Positions 26,200-34,902 of a stretch of DNA of 63,371 nucleotides are shown one piece after another. Under the pieces are notes generated by a model. It did not search any database, was not told the DNA's origin, and worked only from the letters and a program-made list of their open reading frames with translations. The stretch covers positions 1-63,371 of the forward strand of contig NZ_JAYFFH010000009.1 of assembly GCF_036289385.1 (NCBI RefSeq). The letters are read 5' to 3'. The DNA is from Anaerofustis butyriciformans. Its GTDB lineage: Bacteria; Bacillota; Clostridia; Eubacteriales; Anaerofustaceae. The position numbers and the translations under genes are program-made. Numbering within the stretch: position 1 is the first letter of the stretch; every line of letters starts with the position of its first letter.

Positions 26200-27159
26200 T
26201 TGAAAAAAATAGCAGTTTTAACAAGCGGCGGAGATGCGCCGGGTATGAATGCAGCCATAAGGGCTGTTGTTAGAGCAGGAATATATTATGGATTTGACGT
26301 TTACGGAGTACAACAAGGTTATCAAGGTTTAATGGATGATAATATCGTTAAACTTGATGCTTATTCCGTATCAGATAAGATTCAAAGAGGCGGAACTTTT
26401 CTTCGTTCTGCAAGATGTTTGGAAATGAAAACCGACGAAGGCTTAAAAAGAGCTGTTGATACATTAAATAGACATGAAATAGAAGGCTTGGTAGTAATCG
26501 GAGGAGACGGTTCCTACAGAGGTGCTCAAAAATTAAGCAGAGCAGGAATTAACGTTATCGGAATTCCTGGAACAATTGATAATGATATTTCATGTACTGA
26601 ATATTCTATAGGATTCGATACAGCAGTAAATACTGCAGTTGACGCAATCAATAAAATCAGAGATACATCTTCTTCTCACAACAGAGTAAATGTTGTTGAA
26701 GTAATGGGAAGAAACAGTGGTTTTATTGCTCTTTATGCAGGTATTGCAGCAGGAGCTGAAGCAATTTTAATTCCTGAAAAAGAATTAAACTTAGATGTTG
26801 TTTGTGAAAAAATAAAAGAAGGCTTTAGCCTTGGAAAATATTATGGACTTGTTATTCTTGCCGAAGGAGTTGGACATTACGAAGAATTCTGTGATGTTAT
26901 TGAAAAATACTCTGGTGTAACAACAAGAGGAACTAACTTAGGATACATACAAAGAGGTGGTTCTCCAACTGCATTTGACAGAATGCTTGCAAGTAAAATG
27001 GGTGCTTTAGCTGTTGAATGTTTAAGAGATGGAAAAACAAACAGATGTATGTGTTATCAACATGGAAGATTTTTAGATATGGAAATTGAAGAAGCATTGG
27101 CTATGCCATATGTAATTGATGAAGAAGCAAAAAGAATTGCTGAAATGTTAGCAATATAA
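26200..27159 (+). CDS. pfkA: ATP-dependent 6-phosphofructokinase
   Basis: This enzyme phosphorylates fructose 6-phosphate in glycolysis. The 319-residue bacterial length and motifs TSGGDAPGMNA, GGDGSYRG and PGTIDNDI are classic. The Gly residues in GGDGS and PGTIDND mark an ATP-dependent rather than a pyrophosphate-dependent enzyme. Translation starts at TTG 26200 with AAGGAGAG upstream. A TATAAT at 26138-26143 is a likely -10. The pyk gene follows after 40 nt, giving the common pfkA-pyk glycolytic operon. Confidence 0.97.
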   Translation: MKKIAVLTSGGDAPGMNAAIRAVVRAGIYYGFDVYGVQQGYQGLMDDNIVKLDAYSVSDKIQRGGTFLRSARCLEMKTDEGLKRAVDTLNRHEIEGLVVIGGDGSYRGAQKLSRAGINVIGIPGTIDNDISCTEYSIGFDTAVNTAVDAINKIRDTSSSHNRVNVVEVMGRNSGFIALYAGIAAGAEAILIPEKELNLDVVCEKIKEGFSLGKYYGLVILAEGVGHYEEFCDVIEKYSGVTTRGTNLGYIQRGGSPTAFDRMLASKMGALAVECLRDGKTNRCMCYQHGRFLDMEIEEALAMPYVIDEEAKRIAEMLAI

Positions 27160-27199
27160 TATAAAAATAAGTTTATGATTAGGAGATGGGCATAAAATT

Positions 27200-28927
27200 A
27201 TGAAGAAAACAAAAATTGTATGTACAATAGGTCCTGCAAGTGAAGATAAAAAAATTCTTACACATTTAGTTGCATCAGGTATGAATGTTGCAAGACTTAA
27301 CTTTTCACATGGGGATTATGAAGAACATCAAGCAAGAATAGACACAATAAAAGAAATCAGAGAAAAATTAAATCAACCAATTGCTATCTTATTAGATACA
27401 AAAGGTCCTGAAATTAGAACAAAGAAATTTAAAGACGGTGGAGTATTCTTAAAAGAAGGAAGCATGTTCACTCTTTATGTTGGTGATGAACTTGGAGATG
27501 AACATGGTTGTGCTACAACATATGATCATTTAGCAGAAGAACTAAAAAAAGGTGATGTAGTTTTAATCGATGACGGTTTAATTAAATTAACTGTTAGAGA
27601 AATTAAAGGAAGCGACGTTGTTTTAAGAGTAGATAACGGTGGCCCTGTAAAAAATCATAAAAGTATAAATATTCCTGGAGTAAATATTAAACTTCCAGCT
27701 CTTACTGAAAAAGATACAAATGACTTATTATTTGGTATTAAAAATGATATTGACTTCGTTGCAGCATCTTTTATCAGAAGCAAAGAAGATGTTTTTGCAA
27801 TAAGAGAAGTTTTAAATAACAATGGTGGAGAAGATATTCATATTATTTCTAAAATTGAAAACAGACAAGGTGTTGACAATATTGATGAAATTATCGAAGC
27901 CAGTGATGGAATCATGGTTGCCAGAGGTGACCTTGGGGTAGAAATTCCAGCAGAAGAAGTACCAATCGTACAAAAAGATATCATTAAAAAATGTAACTAT
28001 GTTGGTAAACCTGTTATTACAGCTACACAAATGCTTGATAGCATGATAAACAACCCAAGAGCTACAAGAGCCGAAGTTACAGACGTATTTAATGCTATTT
28101 TTGACGGTACTGACGCAATTATGCTTTCAGGAGAAACTGCTGCCGGTAAATATCCTATTGAAGCAGTTCAAACAATGGGTATTATTGCAGAATCTGCAGA
28201 AAGCAAATTAGCAAGTGACTTTAGAACAAGAAGTAAATATGTAAATGATAAGAGTATGACAAGTGCTGTAAGTTTATCAACAGTACAAATTGCAGATTCT
28301 CTTAATGCAAAAGCAATTTTAACACCTACAAGTTCTGGTTATACAGCAAGAAGAATTTCTAAACATAGACCAAACTGTGATATAGTTGCTTATACAGATA
28401 AAGAATACGTACAAAGAAGACTATCTATAGTATGGGGTGTTGATGCTTATAAAATTGATGTATTCTCAGATGTAGAACTTTTATATAAAGAAGTAATTAA
28501 CAGTGCAAAAGAACATATGCATGTAAAAGATGGTGATATTGTTGTTATTACAGCTGGTATCCCTCTTGGTGTGAAAGGTACAACAAACTCAATCAGAATT
28601 GAAACAGTTGGAGAACATGTTCTTAAAGGGGCTGGTTTAATCAGCGGTAGAGTAAGAAGCAATATCAGAATGTATAATGATGATTTAAAAGATTTTAAAG
28701 AAGGTGAAATCTTAGCTCTTACAAAATGCTCAAAAGAAGCTAAACCTTTATTAGAAAAAGCAGGCGGAGTTGTTTATACAGAAAAGGCATTGTTAAATGA
28801 ATTAGCAATGGAGTTAAGAACAGCAGGTATTCCTGTTTTGGTTGGAGTAGAATCTTTTGAAGGATTTGAAGATAACGATAAAGTTACTCTTGATGCTACA
28901 AGAGGTATTCTATATAAAACAAAATAA
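27200..28927 (+). CDS. pyk: Pyruvate kinase with extra C-terminal PEP-utiliser domain
   Basis: This enzyme converts PEP and ADP to pyruvate and ATP. The 575-residue protein has CTIGPAS and MNVARLNFSHG at the N-terminus, the active-site run VARGDLGVEIP, ATQMLDSM, and then the allosteric C domain. The last roughly 100 residues (from about 475) form the extra mobile domain found in Bacillus-type enzymes. AGGAG lies 14 nt before the ATG, a longer spacing than usual. It is co-transcribed with pfkA. Confidence 0.97.
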   Translation: MKKTKIVCTIGPASEDKKILTHLVASGMNVARLNFSHGDYEEHQARIDTIKEIREKLNQPIAILLDTKGPEIRTKKFKDGGVFLKEGSMFTLYVGDELGDEHGCATTYDHLAEELKKGDVVLIDDGLIKLTVREIKGSDVVLRVDNGGPVKNHKSINIPGVNIKLPALTEKDTNDLLFGIKNDIDFVAASFIRSKEDVFAIREVLNNNGGEDIHIISKIENRQGVDNIDEIIEASDGIMVARGDLGVEIPAEEVPIVQKDIIKKCNYVGKPVITATQMLDSMINNPRATRAEVTDVFNAIFDGTDAIMLSGETAAGKYPIEAVQTMGIIAESAESKLASDFRTRSKYVNDKSMTSAVSLSTVQIADSLNAKAILTPTSSGYTARRISKHRPNCDIVAYTDKEYVQRRLSIVWGVDAYKIDVFSDVELLYKEVINSAKEHMHVKDGDIVVITAGIPLGVKGTTNSIRIETVGEHVLKGAGLISGRVRSNIRMYNDDLKDFKEGEILALTKCSKEAKPLLEKAGGVVYTEKALLNELAMELRTAGIPVLVGVESFEGFEDNDKVTLDATRGILYKTK

Positions 28928-28952
28928 TTAAATAATCTTATAGGGGCGTAAC

Positions 28953-29825
28953 ATGAAGACTTATTTAGAAAACGGTAATATAATGAAATTTCTTGTGGAT
29001 ATGTTTTTTGTTACAATTGCATGCATTATTATGGCATTTGCATTTGCAGCATTTTGTATTCCAAATAATATAGCACCGGGTGGGTTTTCAGGTTTGGCTA
29101 CAGTCCTATATTCTTTTACAGGGGCACCGGTTGGTGTCTCTTCTTTTGTTATGTGTATTCCTTTGTTTATTATTTTATATAAGGATATGGGTGTTATAAA
29201 TTTTCTAAAGACATTGTATGGTACATTTGTTTTCTCGTTTTTTATAGATTTAATGACGGGAAGATTTAATTTTACAAATGATTTATTTTTAGCATCTGTA
29301 TTCGGAGGAATAGTTTTTGGTTTTGGGGCAGGCGTATTGTTTAAGTTTAAAGGGACTACAGGTGGAACTGAACTTCTAGCCTTACTTATTCATAGAAAAC
29401 TTACCCAGATATCTTTAGGTAATTTAATTTTAATAATAGATGGTATTGTAATATTAATTGCCGGTATTGCATTTAAAAATTTTGAAATAATGCTTTATTC
29501 TGCAATAAATATTTATGTTGCAACAAAAGTTATAGACTTTATTCAGGAAGGTTCAAGCTATACAAAGGCATTTTATATATTTACTTCATATCCTGAAGAT
29601 ATTAAAAATGCAATTTTTCAAAATCTTGACAGAGGCGTTACTTTCTTAAAGGCAAAAGGCGGATTTACGAATGAAGATAAAGATATTGTCTTTTGCGTTG
29701 TAAGCAGAATGGAAGTTGCAGCTTTAAGAGAACTTGTTACTGATATTGATAAAGATGCTTTTGTTATTCTAGCAGAGGTTAGTGAGGTTCTTGGTGAAGG
29801 ATTTAAGGGTGTAACAGAGGAATAA
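28953..29825 (+). CDS. YitT family membrane protein
   Basis: The 290-residue protein has five to six membrane segments in the first 190 residues, with the family run PNNIAPGGFSGLATVLY. A soluble C-terminal domain of the DUF2179 type (residues about 205-290, RGVTFLKAKGG) follows. The function of the family is not established; transport is often suggested. It starts 25 nt after pyk with AGGGGCG, and the RluA-type gene begins 2 nt after its stop. Confidence 0.87.
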   Translation: MKTYLENGNIMKFLVDMFFVTIACIIMAFAFAAFCIPNNIAPGGFSGLATVLYSFTGAPVGVSSFVMCIPLFIILYKDMGVINFLKTLYGTFVFSFFIDLMTGRFNFTNDLFLASVFGGIVFGFGAGVLFKFKGTTGGTELLALLIHRKLTQISLGNLILIIDGIVILIAGIAFKNFEIMLYSAINIYVATKVIDFIQEGSSYTKAFYIFTSYPEDIKNAIFQNLDRGVTFLKAKGGFTNEDKDIVFCVVSRMEVAALRELVTDIDKDAFVILAEVSEVLGEGFKGVTEE

Positions 29826-29827
29826 CC

Positions 29828-30757
29828 ATGAAAGAAATAATTATAAATGATGAATATAAAGATATGAGACTGGACAGGTTTGTTACTAAAGTGACAAACC
29901 TGTCTAAAGTTGAAATTCAAAAGCTTTTAAGAAAGAAAAATATCAAGGTAAACGGTAAAAAAGAACAAGGAAGTTACAGAACTAAAAAGCTTGATAAAAT
30001 TCAGTTTTATATAAATGAAGAATATTTTAAAATAGAAAAAAAAGTAAAAGCCGTAAATACAAATAAACTAGATATTATTTATGAAGATGAAAATATTATT
30101 ATTGTAAATAAACCGGCAGGTATTTTATCTCAAGGAAACGGGAGCAATAAAGCTGATGTTGTAAGTATGCTTAAAAGCTATTTGAATACAAATACTACCG
30201 GAATAATAACGAGGCTTGATCTTAATACAAGTGGTATAGTAATTGCAGGTAAAAACAGAAGAAGTTTAATGTTGTTAAATGAAATATCAAAGAAAAATTT
30301 AATTGATAAAAGATATTTAACTTTGGTATATGGTGAATTTAAAAATGAAGGTAAAGTAACTCTTTATGGAATAAAAGATAGAAAACAAAACAAATTAATT
30401 TTAAATAAAGAAAAAATAAACGGTGCATTTGAAGTAAGCGCCTTTTTTAAAATAAAGAAAAAATATAAGGATTATACTTTACTTGAAGTAAAACTTATTA
30501 CAGGGAAAAGTCATCAAATTAGAGCTCAGCTTAATGCCTTAGGATACAGTGTAATAGGTGACAGAAAATATAACGATAATAAGAAAACAGACTCAAATAT
30601 AACTTTAAACAGACAGTTTTTACATTGTTATAAAGTAACAATAAATTACGATGAAAAATATAAAGATATAATTAAAGAAAAAAAACAATTTAATTCTCCT
30701 CTTCCAAAAGATCTTGAAAAAGTTATAAGTTTATTGGAAAAAACAGATAAATTTTGA
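29828..30757 (+). CDS. RluA-family pseudouridine synthase
   Basis: The 309-residue enzyme converts uridine to pseudouridine in rRNA or tRNA. It has an N-terminal S4 RNA-binding domain (MRLDRFV to about residue 60) and the catalytic motif TRLDLNTSG containing the essential Asp. The usual His before RLD is Thr here. INKPAG-like NKPAGILSQG and HQIRAQLNALG are family marks. The target base cannot be assigned. GAGGAATAACC precedes the ATG. It is coupled to the YitT gene. Confidence 0.9.
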   Translation: MKEIIINDEYKDMRLDRFVTKVTNLSKVEIQKLLRKKNIKVNGKKEQGSYRTKKLDKIQFYINEEYFKIEKKVKAVNTNKLDIIYEDENIIIVNKPAGILSQGNGSNKADVVSMLKSYLNTNTTGIITRLDLNTSGIVIAGKNRRSLMLLNEISKKNLIDKRYLTLVYGEFKNEGKVTLYGIKDRKQNKLILNKEKINGAFEVSAFFKIKKKYKDYTLLEVKLITGKSHQIRAQLNALGYSVIGDRKYNDNKKTDSNITLNRQFLHCYKVTINYDEKYKDIIKEKKQFNSPLPKDLEKVISLLEKTDKF

Positions 30758-30824
30758 TAATTTATTTTAAAATTATATTTTATAATTTTATTTGTTAAAT
30801 TATGATATTTATTGGAGTGATTAT

Positions 30825-31742
30825 ATGTATATAAGTAGAAAAAAGAAGATAATTTTTATCGTTTTTTTTGTTGTATTTCTTTTATTTTTATTTATTGCTT
30901 TTGCATCGAATGTTTTTAAATCAGATAAATTATTACCTATAAATAAGGATATTGAAGCAGGGGAGAATATAGATACTTTATCTCTTGTAAAATTAGGTGA
31001 TGATTATAAAAACTATATTGTTAGTGCAAAGAGTGAAAAGATAACGCTAAATAAAACAGGAAAAACAACAATTACATATTACATAAGAAAAAACGGTGAA
31101 AGCAAAAAGGAAAAAGTTGAAGTATCATTTAATGTAGTTGATACTACTCCTCCTGATATAAAAACCGAAGATGTGTTAAGTGTTGCTTATGGCAGTGAAT
31201 TTAATATAAAAAATTTGGTTAGTGTGTATGATAATGTTGATGAGAGGATAAATGATATTGATGTAAGTGGAGAAGTTAATACAAAAAAATTAGGACAATA
31301 TAAGATTACTGTTACAGCAAAAGACAGCAGTAAAAACACCGCAGAAAAAGAAATTTTGGTATCAGTGGTAAATCCATATTTACCATATGAAGATATTTCT
31401 TCAATTAGCGGTAAATGGTTAAATAAAGAAGATGATTTGATTTTGAGCTTTTTTAATAACTACGGAAGAGCTAAATATTCTGTTAGTGTGAAAGGTGAAT
31501 TATCAAATTATAACGGATTTGTAAGCAGTATAGATGTAAACGGAAATAAAATAACTCTTGTTTTAAGTTATAATGCTTCAAATTGGCAAGAAGGAGAAAG
31601 TCCTGATTATAAATTTGCTAAAATGGTTTTAATAAAAGATGATAATAAATTAACCTTAAAAAGCTTTATGAAATATAAAGATATTGATTTTTCTTATGCC
31701 GGAGAAAGTTGGCAAGAAGTAGATGAAAAATACACAAATTAA
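30825..31742 (+). CDS. Membrane-anchored protein with Ig-like (DUF5011-type) domain, unknown function
   Basis: The start at 30825 is chosen because GGAG lies 7 nt upstream; an in-frame TTG at 30792 has no such site. The 305-residue product has a basic N-terminus, one membrane segment (residues about 6-27) and an extracellular part. VDTTPPDI opens an Ig-like fold of the DUF5011 type, ending KDSSKNTAEKEILVSVV. A C-terminal domain of about 110 residues (SISGKWL to the end) resembles small beta-barrel modules that I do not recognise. Probably a surface-exposed protein; the role is unknown. Confidence 0.75.
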   Translation: MYISRKKKIIFIVFFVVFLLFLFIAFASNVFKSDKLLPINKDIEAGENIDTLSLVKLGDDYKNYIVSAKSEKITLNKTGKTTITYYIRKNGESKKEKVEVSFNVVDTTPPDIKTEDVLSVAYGSEFNIKNLVSVYDNVDERINDIDVSGEVNTKKLGQYKITVTAKDSSKNTAEKEILVSVVNPYLPYEDISSISGKWLNKEDDLILSFFNNYGRAKYSVSVKGELSNYNGFVSSIDVNGNKITLVLSYNASNWQEGESPDYKFAKMVLIKDDNKLTLKSFMKYKDIDFSYAGESWQEVDEKYTN

Positions 31743-31768
31743 AAAAGACCCGTTAGGGTCTTTTTTTA
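31741..31768. terminator. Bidirectional terminator between the Ig-like gene and the LUD gene
   Basis: The stem AAAAAAGACCC/GGGTCTTTTTTT with loop GTTA has A and T runs on both sides and overlaps both stop codons. Confidence 0.88.
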
Positions 31769-32413
31769 TAATCCTAAATTATCGTCATTTAAGAAAAATA
31801 CTTTAATTCTGTCTTTATTTTTTTGATATCCAGTCAAAGTATAGAAAATACATATTTTGTCATCACTCTTGCAGTTAGCACATCTTCCAAGTTCTCTGCA
31901 AGGAGTCTTCATATCAAGTCTTTCACAGTTCATTGGACCTGTTTGTTCTTTTACTCTGTCGATTGCAGCATCTACACTTGATACGATTTTATTAGGACTT
32001 GCTATAATTATTACATGTTCAGGTCCGTAAATTAAAGCTGAAACTCTGTTTCCTGTTCCGTCAACGTTATATAATTCACCGTTAACAGTTATTGCATTGG
32101 AGCTCATAAAATAGTAGTCAACAAAATTTGCTTCCATTGCGATTTTTCTTGCTTCTTCTTTTGAGTTAGCTTCTTTCTTTCTGTCTTTAAAGTCATAACT
32201 TTGAATAAGTTCGCTTAAGCCTTCCACTTGTTTGATAGTATAGCTTCCGCCCATTGCAGTTGTTGAGCCTTCAGGAATAAGTTCCCTAACTGCATTTAAA
32301 AGTTCATCTTTACTATCAAATAATCTTGCATCAATATTGTTTTTCTTTAAAGCTTTAATTGTTGTTAAAATTTTCTTTTCATTAATTTTCTTTATGCTGC
32401 CGATATAATCCAT
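31766..32413 (-). CDS. LUD-domain (LutC/YkgG-like) protein
   Basis: The 215-residue protein has the LUD motifs AMGGSYT, SSNAIT and NVDGTGNRVSAL. A Cys-containing stretch (CRELGRCANC) near the C-terminus fits the clostridial subgroup. LutC-type proteins take part in lactate oxidation complexes, but no lutA or lutB is near, so this stand-alone form has no assigned role. It starts 14 nt downstream of the gyrA stop with AAAGGAG and is probably the last gene of the recF-gyrB-gyrA unit. Confidence 0.85.
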   Translation of the reverse strand: MDYIGSIKKINEKKILTTIKALKKNNIDARLFDSKDELLNAVRELIPEGSTTAMGGSYTIKQVEGLSELIQSYDFKDRKKEANSKEEARKIAMEANFVDYYFMSSNAITVNGELYNVDGTGNRVSALIYGPEHVIIIASPNKIVSSVDAAIDRVKEQTGPMNCERLDMKTPCRELGRCANCKSDDKICIFYTLTGYQKNKDRIKVFFLNDDNLGL

Positions 32414-32427
32414 TTTTTTATCTCCTT

Positions 32428-34890
32428 TTATTCTTCGGATAATTCTTCCTCATCTTGAGATGGGGCTTTTGCAATTGTTGCGATGTTTACATCTTCATCA
32501 AGTTTCATTACTTTAACGCCTGATGTGCTTCTTCCCATTTGAGATATTCCGCTTACATCAATTCTAATAACTGTTCCGTCATCACTTATAAGCATTATAT
32601 CGTCTTTTTCTTTTTCAACTACGCACATTCCTGCAAGGTTACCTGTTTTGCCTGTAATTTTATAGTTAAGCACGCCTTTTCCGGCTCTTCCTTGTGTAGG
32701 ATATAAATTAGCTTTTGTAATTTTTCCAAATCCTTTTTCTGTAATAGAAAGTACGTATCTGTCATTCTTAGCAATGTCCATTCCGATTACGAAGTCATTT
32801 TCTTTAAGAGTAATACCTTTAACACCTCTTGATACTCTACCAATTGGTCTGATATCTTCTTCTTTGAATTTGATTGCAACACCTTTATGAGTTCCAAGTA
32901 TTACTTCTTGGTGTCCGTCTGTTAGACATACTCCGATAAGTTCATCGTCTTCTGCTAAGTTAATTCCGATAATTCCGTTCTTTCTTGAAGAGTCATATTC
33001 AGTTAGGCTTGTCTTTTTAAATATACCGTTTCTTGTTGCCATTAGAAGGAATTCGTCGTCTTTAAATTCTTTTATAGGTATAACAGCGGTTATTTTTTCG
33101 CCTGGATCAAGAGCTAAAAGATTTACTATTGCAGTTCCTTTTGCTGTTCTTGATGCTTCAGGAAGTTCATAGCCTTTAAGTCTATATACTTTACCTTTGT
33201 TTGTAAAGAACATAATGTAGTGATGAGTTGTAGTAAAGAATAGATGTTTTACGAAGTCATTTTCTCTTGTAGATAGTGCCGTAACACCTCTTCCACCTCT
33301 CTTTTGAGCTTTATATGTGTTTGCAGGAAGTCTTTTTACATAACCTACGTGAGTTATTGTAACTACAATATCTTCTTCTTCGATTAAGTCTTCCATGTCA
33401 AAATCTTCATCATCTGCTTCAAAAGCTGTTCTTCTTTCGTCGTTATATTTACCTTTGATTTCAAGAAGTTCTTCTTTTATGATGTTCATAACCAAATCTT
33501 CACTTGCAAGAACGCTTTCTAAGTATTCTATTGTTTTAAGAAGTTCAGCATATTCATTTTCAAGTTTTTCTCTTTCAAGTCCTTGCAATCTTCTAAGTCT
33601 CATATCGACGATTGCTTTTGCTTGTACTTCAGAAAGTTCAAAGCGTTCCATAAGTTTTAATTCAGCATCGTTGTAACTTGCTCTGATGATTTTGATTATT
33701 TCATCGATATTGTCAAGAGCAATAAGAAGCCCTTCAACAATATGAGCTCTTGCTTTTGCTTTCTTTAAATCAAATTCTGTTCTTCTTACGATTATTTCTT
33801 TTTGGTGATTTAGATAATGAACTAAAATTTCTTTTAGGTTAAGAACTTTAGGTTGGTTATTTACAAGAGCAAGCATTATTACGCCGAATGTATCTTGCAG
33901 TTGTGTATATTTATATAACTGATTTAAGATGATTGAAGCATTAACGTCTTTTCTTAAATCAATTGCAACCCTAATTCCGTTTCTGTCTGATTCATCTCTG
34001 ATATCTGAAATTCCAACAACTTTTTTGTCTCTTACCAAGTCGGCAATTTTTTCAACAAGTTTTGATTTGTTAACCATATAAGGAATTTCTGTAATGACAA
34101 TTCTTTGTCTTGTTTTACTTATTTCTTCTATATGAGTTTTACTTCTTAATTTAATTCTTCCTCTACCTGTTGTGTATGCGTTGTAAATACCGCTTTTACC
34201 CATAATGATTCCGCCTGTAGGGAAGTCAGGACCTTTGATATATTTAATAAGATCGTTTATTTCTATGTTTTCATCGTCTATTAAAGCAACAATTGCATCT
34301 ATTACTTCTCCTAAGTTATGAGGTGGGATGTTTGTTGCCATACCAACGGCGATACCGTTAGAGCCGTTTACAAGAAGATTTGGGAATCTACTTGGAAGAA
34401 CTACAGGTTCTTTAAGAGTTTCATCAAAGTTAGGTATATAATCTACTGTTTCTTTGTTTATGTCTCTTAACATTTCTCCTGTAAGTTTTGTCATTTTTGC
34501 TTCGGTATAACGCATAGCCGCTTGGCTGTCGCCGTCGATTGAACCGAAGTTACCGTGACCGTCTACAAGAGGATATCTTGTAGAGAAATCTTGGGCAAGT
34601 CTAACCATTGCATCATAAATTGCTCTGTCACCATGAGGGTGATATTTACCCATTGTATCCCCAACGATTCTGGCACTTTTTCTAAAAGGCTTATCGTAGG
34701 TTAAGTTAAGTTCTGCCATAGAATATAATATTCTTCTATGAACAGGTTTTAAACCGTCTCTTACATCTGGAAGAGCTCTTCCGACAATTACGCTCATGGC
34801 ATAATCTATATAAGAGGTTTGCATTTCTTGTACTATGTCACGTGTTTCTATTTTTCCATGAATATCTTGAATTTCTTCTTTTTTCGCCAT
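32428..34890 (-). CDS. gyrA: DNA gyrase subunit A
   Basis: This is the breakage-reunion subunit that, with GyrB, introduces negative supercoils using ATP. The 820-residue length is normal. Seen are RALPDVRDGLKPVHRR, the catalytic Tyr in AAMRYTEAKM and a C-terminal domain with the GyrA-box-like QKRGGRG. In the quinolone-resistance region the sequence is HPHGDRAIYD: Arg (AGA, 34624-34626, residue 89) stands where E. coli has Ser83, while the Asp equivalent to Asp87 is kept. AGGAGGT precedes the ATG, 12 nt after gyrB. Confidence 0.97.
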   Translation of the reverse strand: MAKKEEIQDIHGKIETRDIVQEMQTSYIDYAMSVIVGRALPDVRDGLKPVHRRILYSMAELNLTYDKPFRKSARIVGDTMGKYHPHGDRAIYDAMVRLAQDFSTRYPLVDGHGNFGSIDGDSQAAMRYTEAKMTKLTGEMLRDINKETVDYIPNFDETLKEPVVLPSRFPNLLVNGSNGIAVGMATNIPPHNLGEVIDAIVALIDDENIEINDLIKYIKGPDFPTGGIIMGKSGIYNAYTTGRGRIKLRSKTHIEEISKTRQRIVITEIPYMVNKSKLVEKIADLVRDKKVVGISDIRDESDRNGIRVAIDLRKDVNASIILNQLYKYTQLQDTFGVIMLALVNNQPKVLNLKEILVHYLNHQKEIIVRRTEFDLKKAKARAHIVEGLLIALDNIDEIIKIIRASYNDAELKLMERFELSEVQAKAIVDMRLRRLQGLEREKLENEYAELLKTIEYLESVLASEDLVMNIIKEELLEIKGKYNDERRTAFEADDEDFDMEDLIEEEDIVVTITHVGYVKRLPANTYKAQKRGGRGVTALSTRENDFVKHLFFTTTHHYIMFFTNKGKVYRLKGYELPEASRTAKGTAIVNLLALDPGEKITAVIPIKEFKDDEFLLMATRNGIFKKTSLTEYDSSRKNGIIGINLAEDDELIGVCLTDGHQEVILGTHKGVAIKFKEEDIRPIGRVSRGVKGITLKENDFVIGMDIAKNDRYVLSITEKGFGKITKANLYPTQGRAGKGVLNYKITGKTGNLAGMCVVEKEKDDIMLISDDGTVIRIDVSGISQMGRSTSGVKVMKLDEDVNIATIAKAPSQDEEELSEE

Positions 34891-34902
34891 ATTTTATACC
34901 TC

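Noticed and set aside
27186..27203. Five-codon leader peptide before pyk (ATG GGC ATA AAA TTA TGA)
   Set aside because: The AGGAG site touches its ATG with no spacing, so it cannot serve this start; it more likely serves pyk at a long spacing.
30770..30794. AT-only hairpin between the RluA-type gene and the Ig-like gene as a terminator
   Set aside because: It has no GC pairs and a poor T tract, so support is too weak to call.
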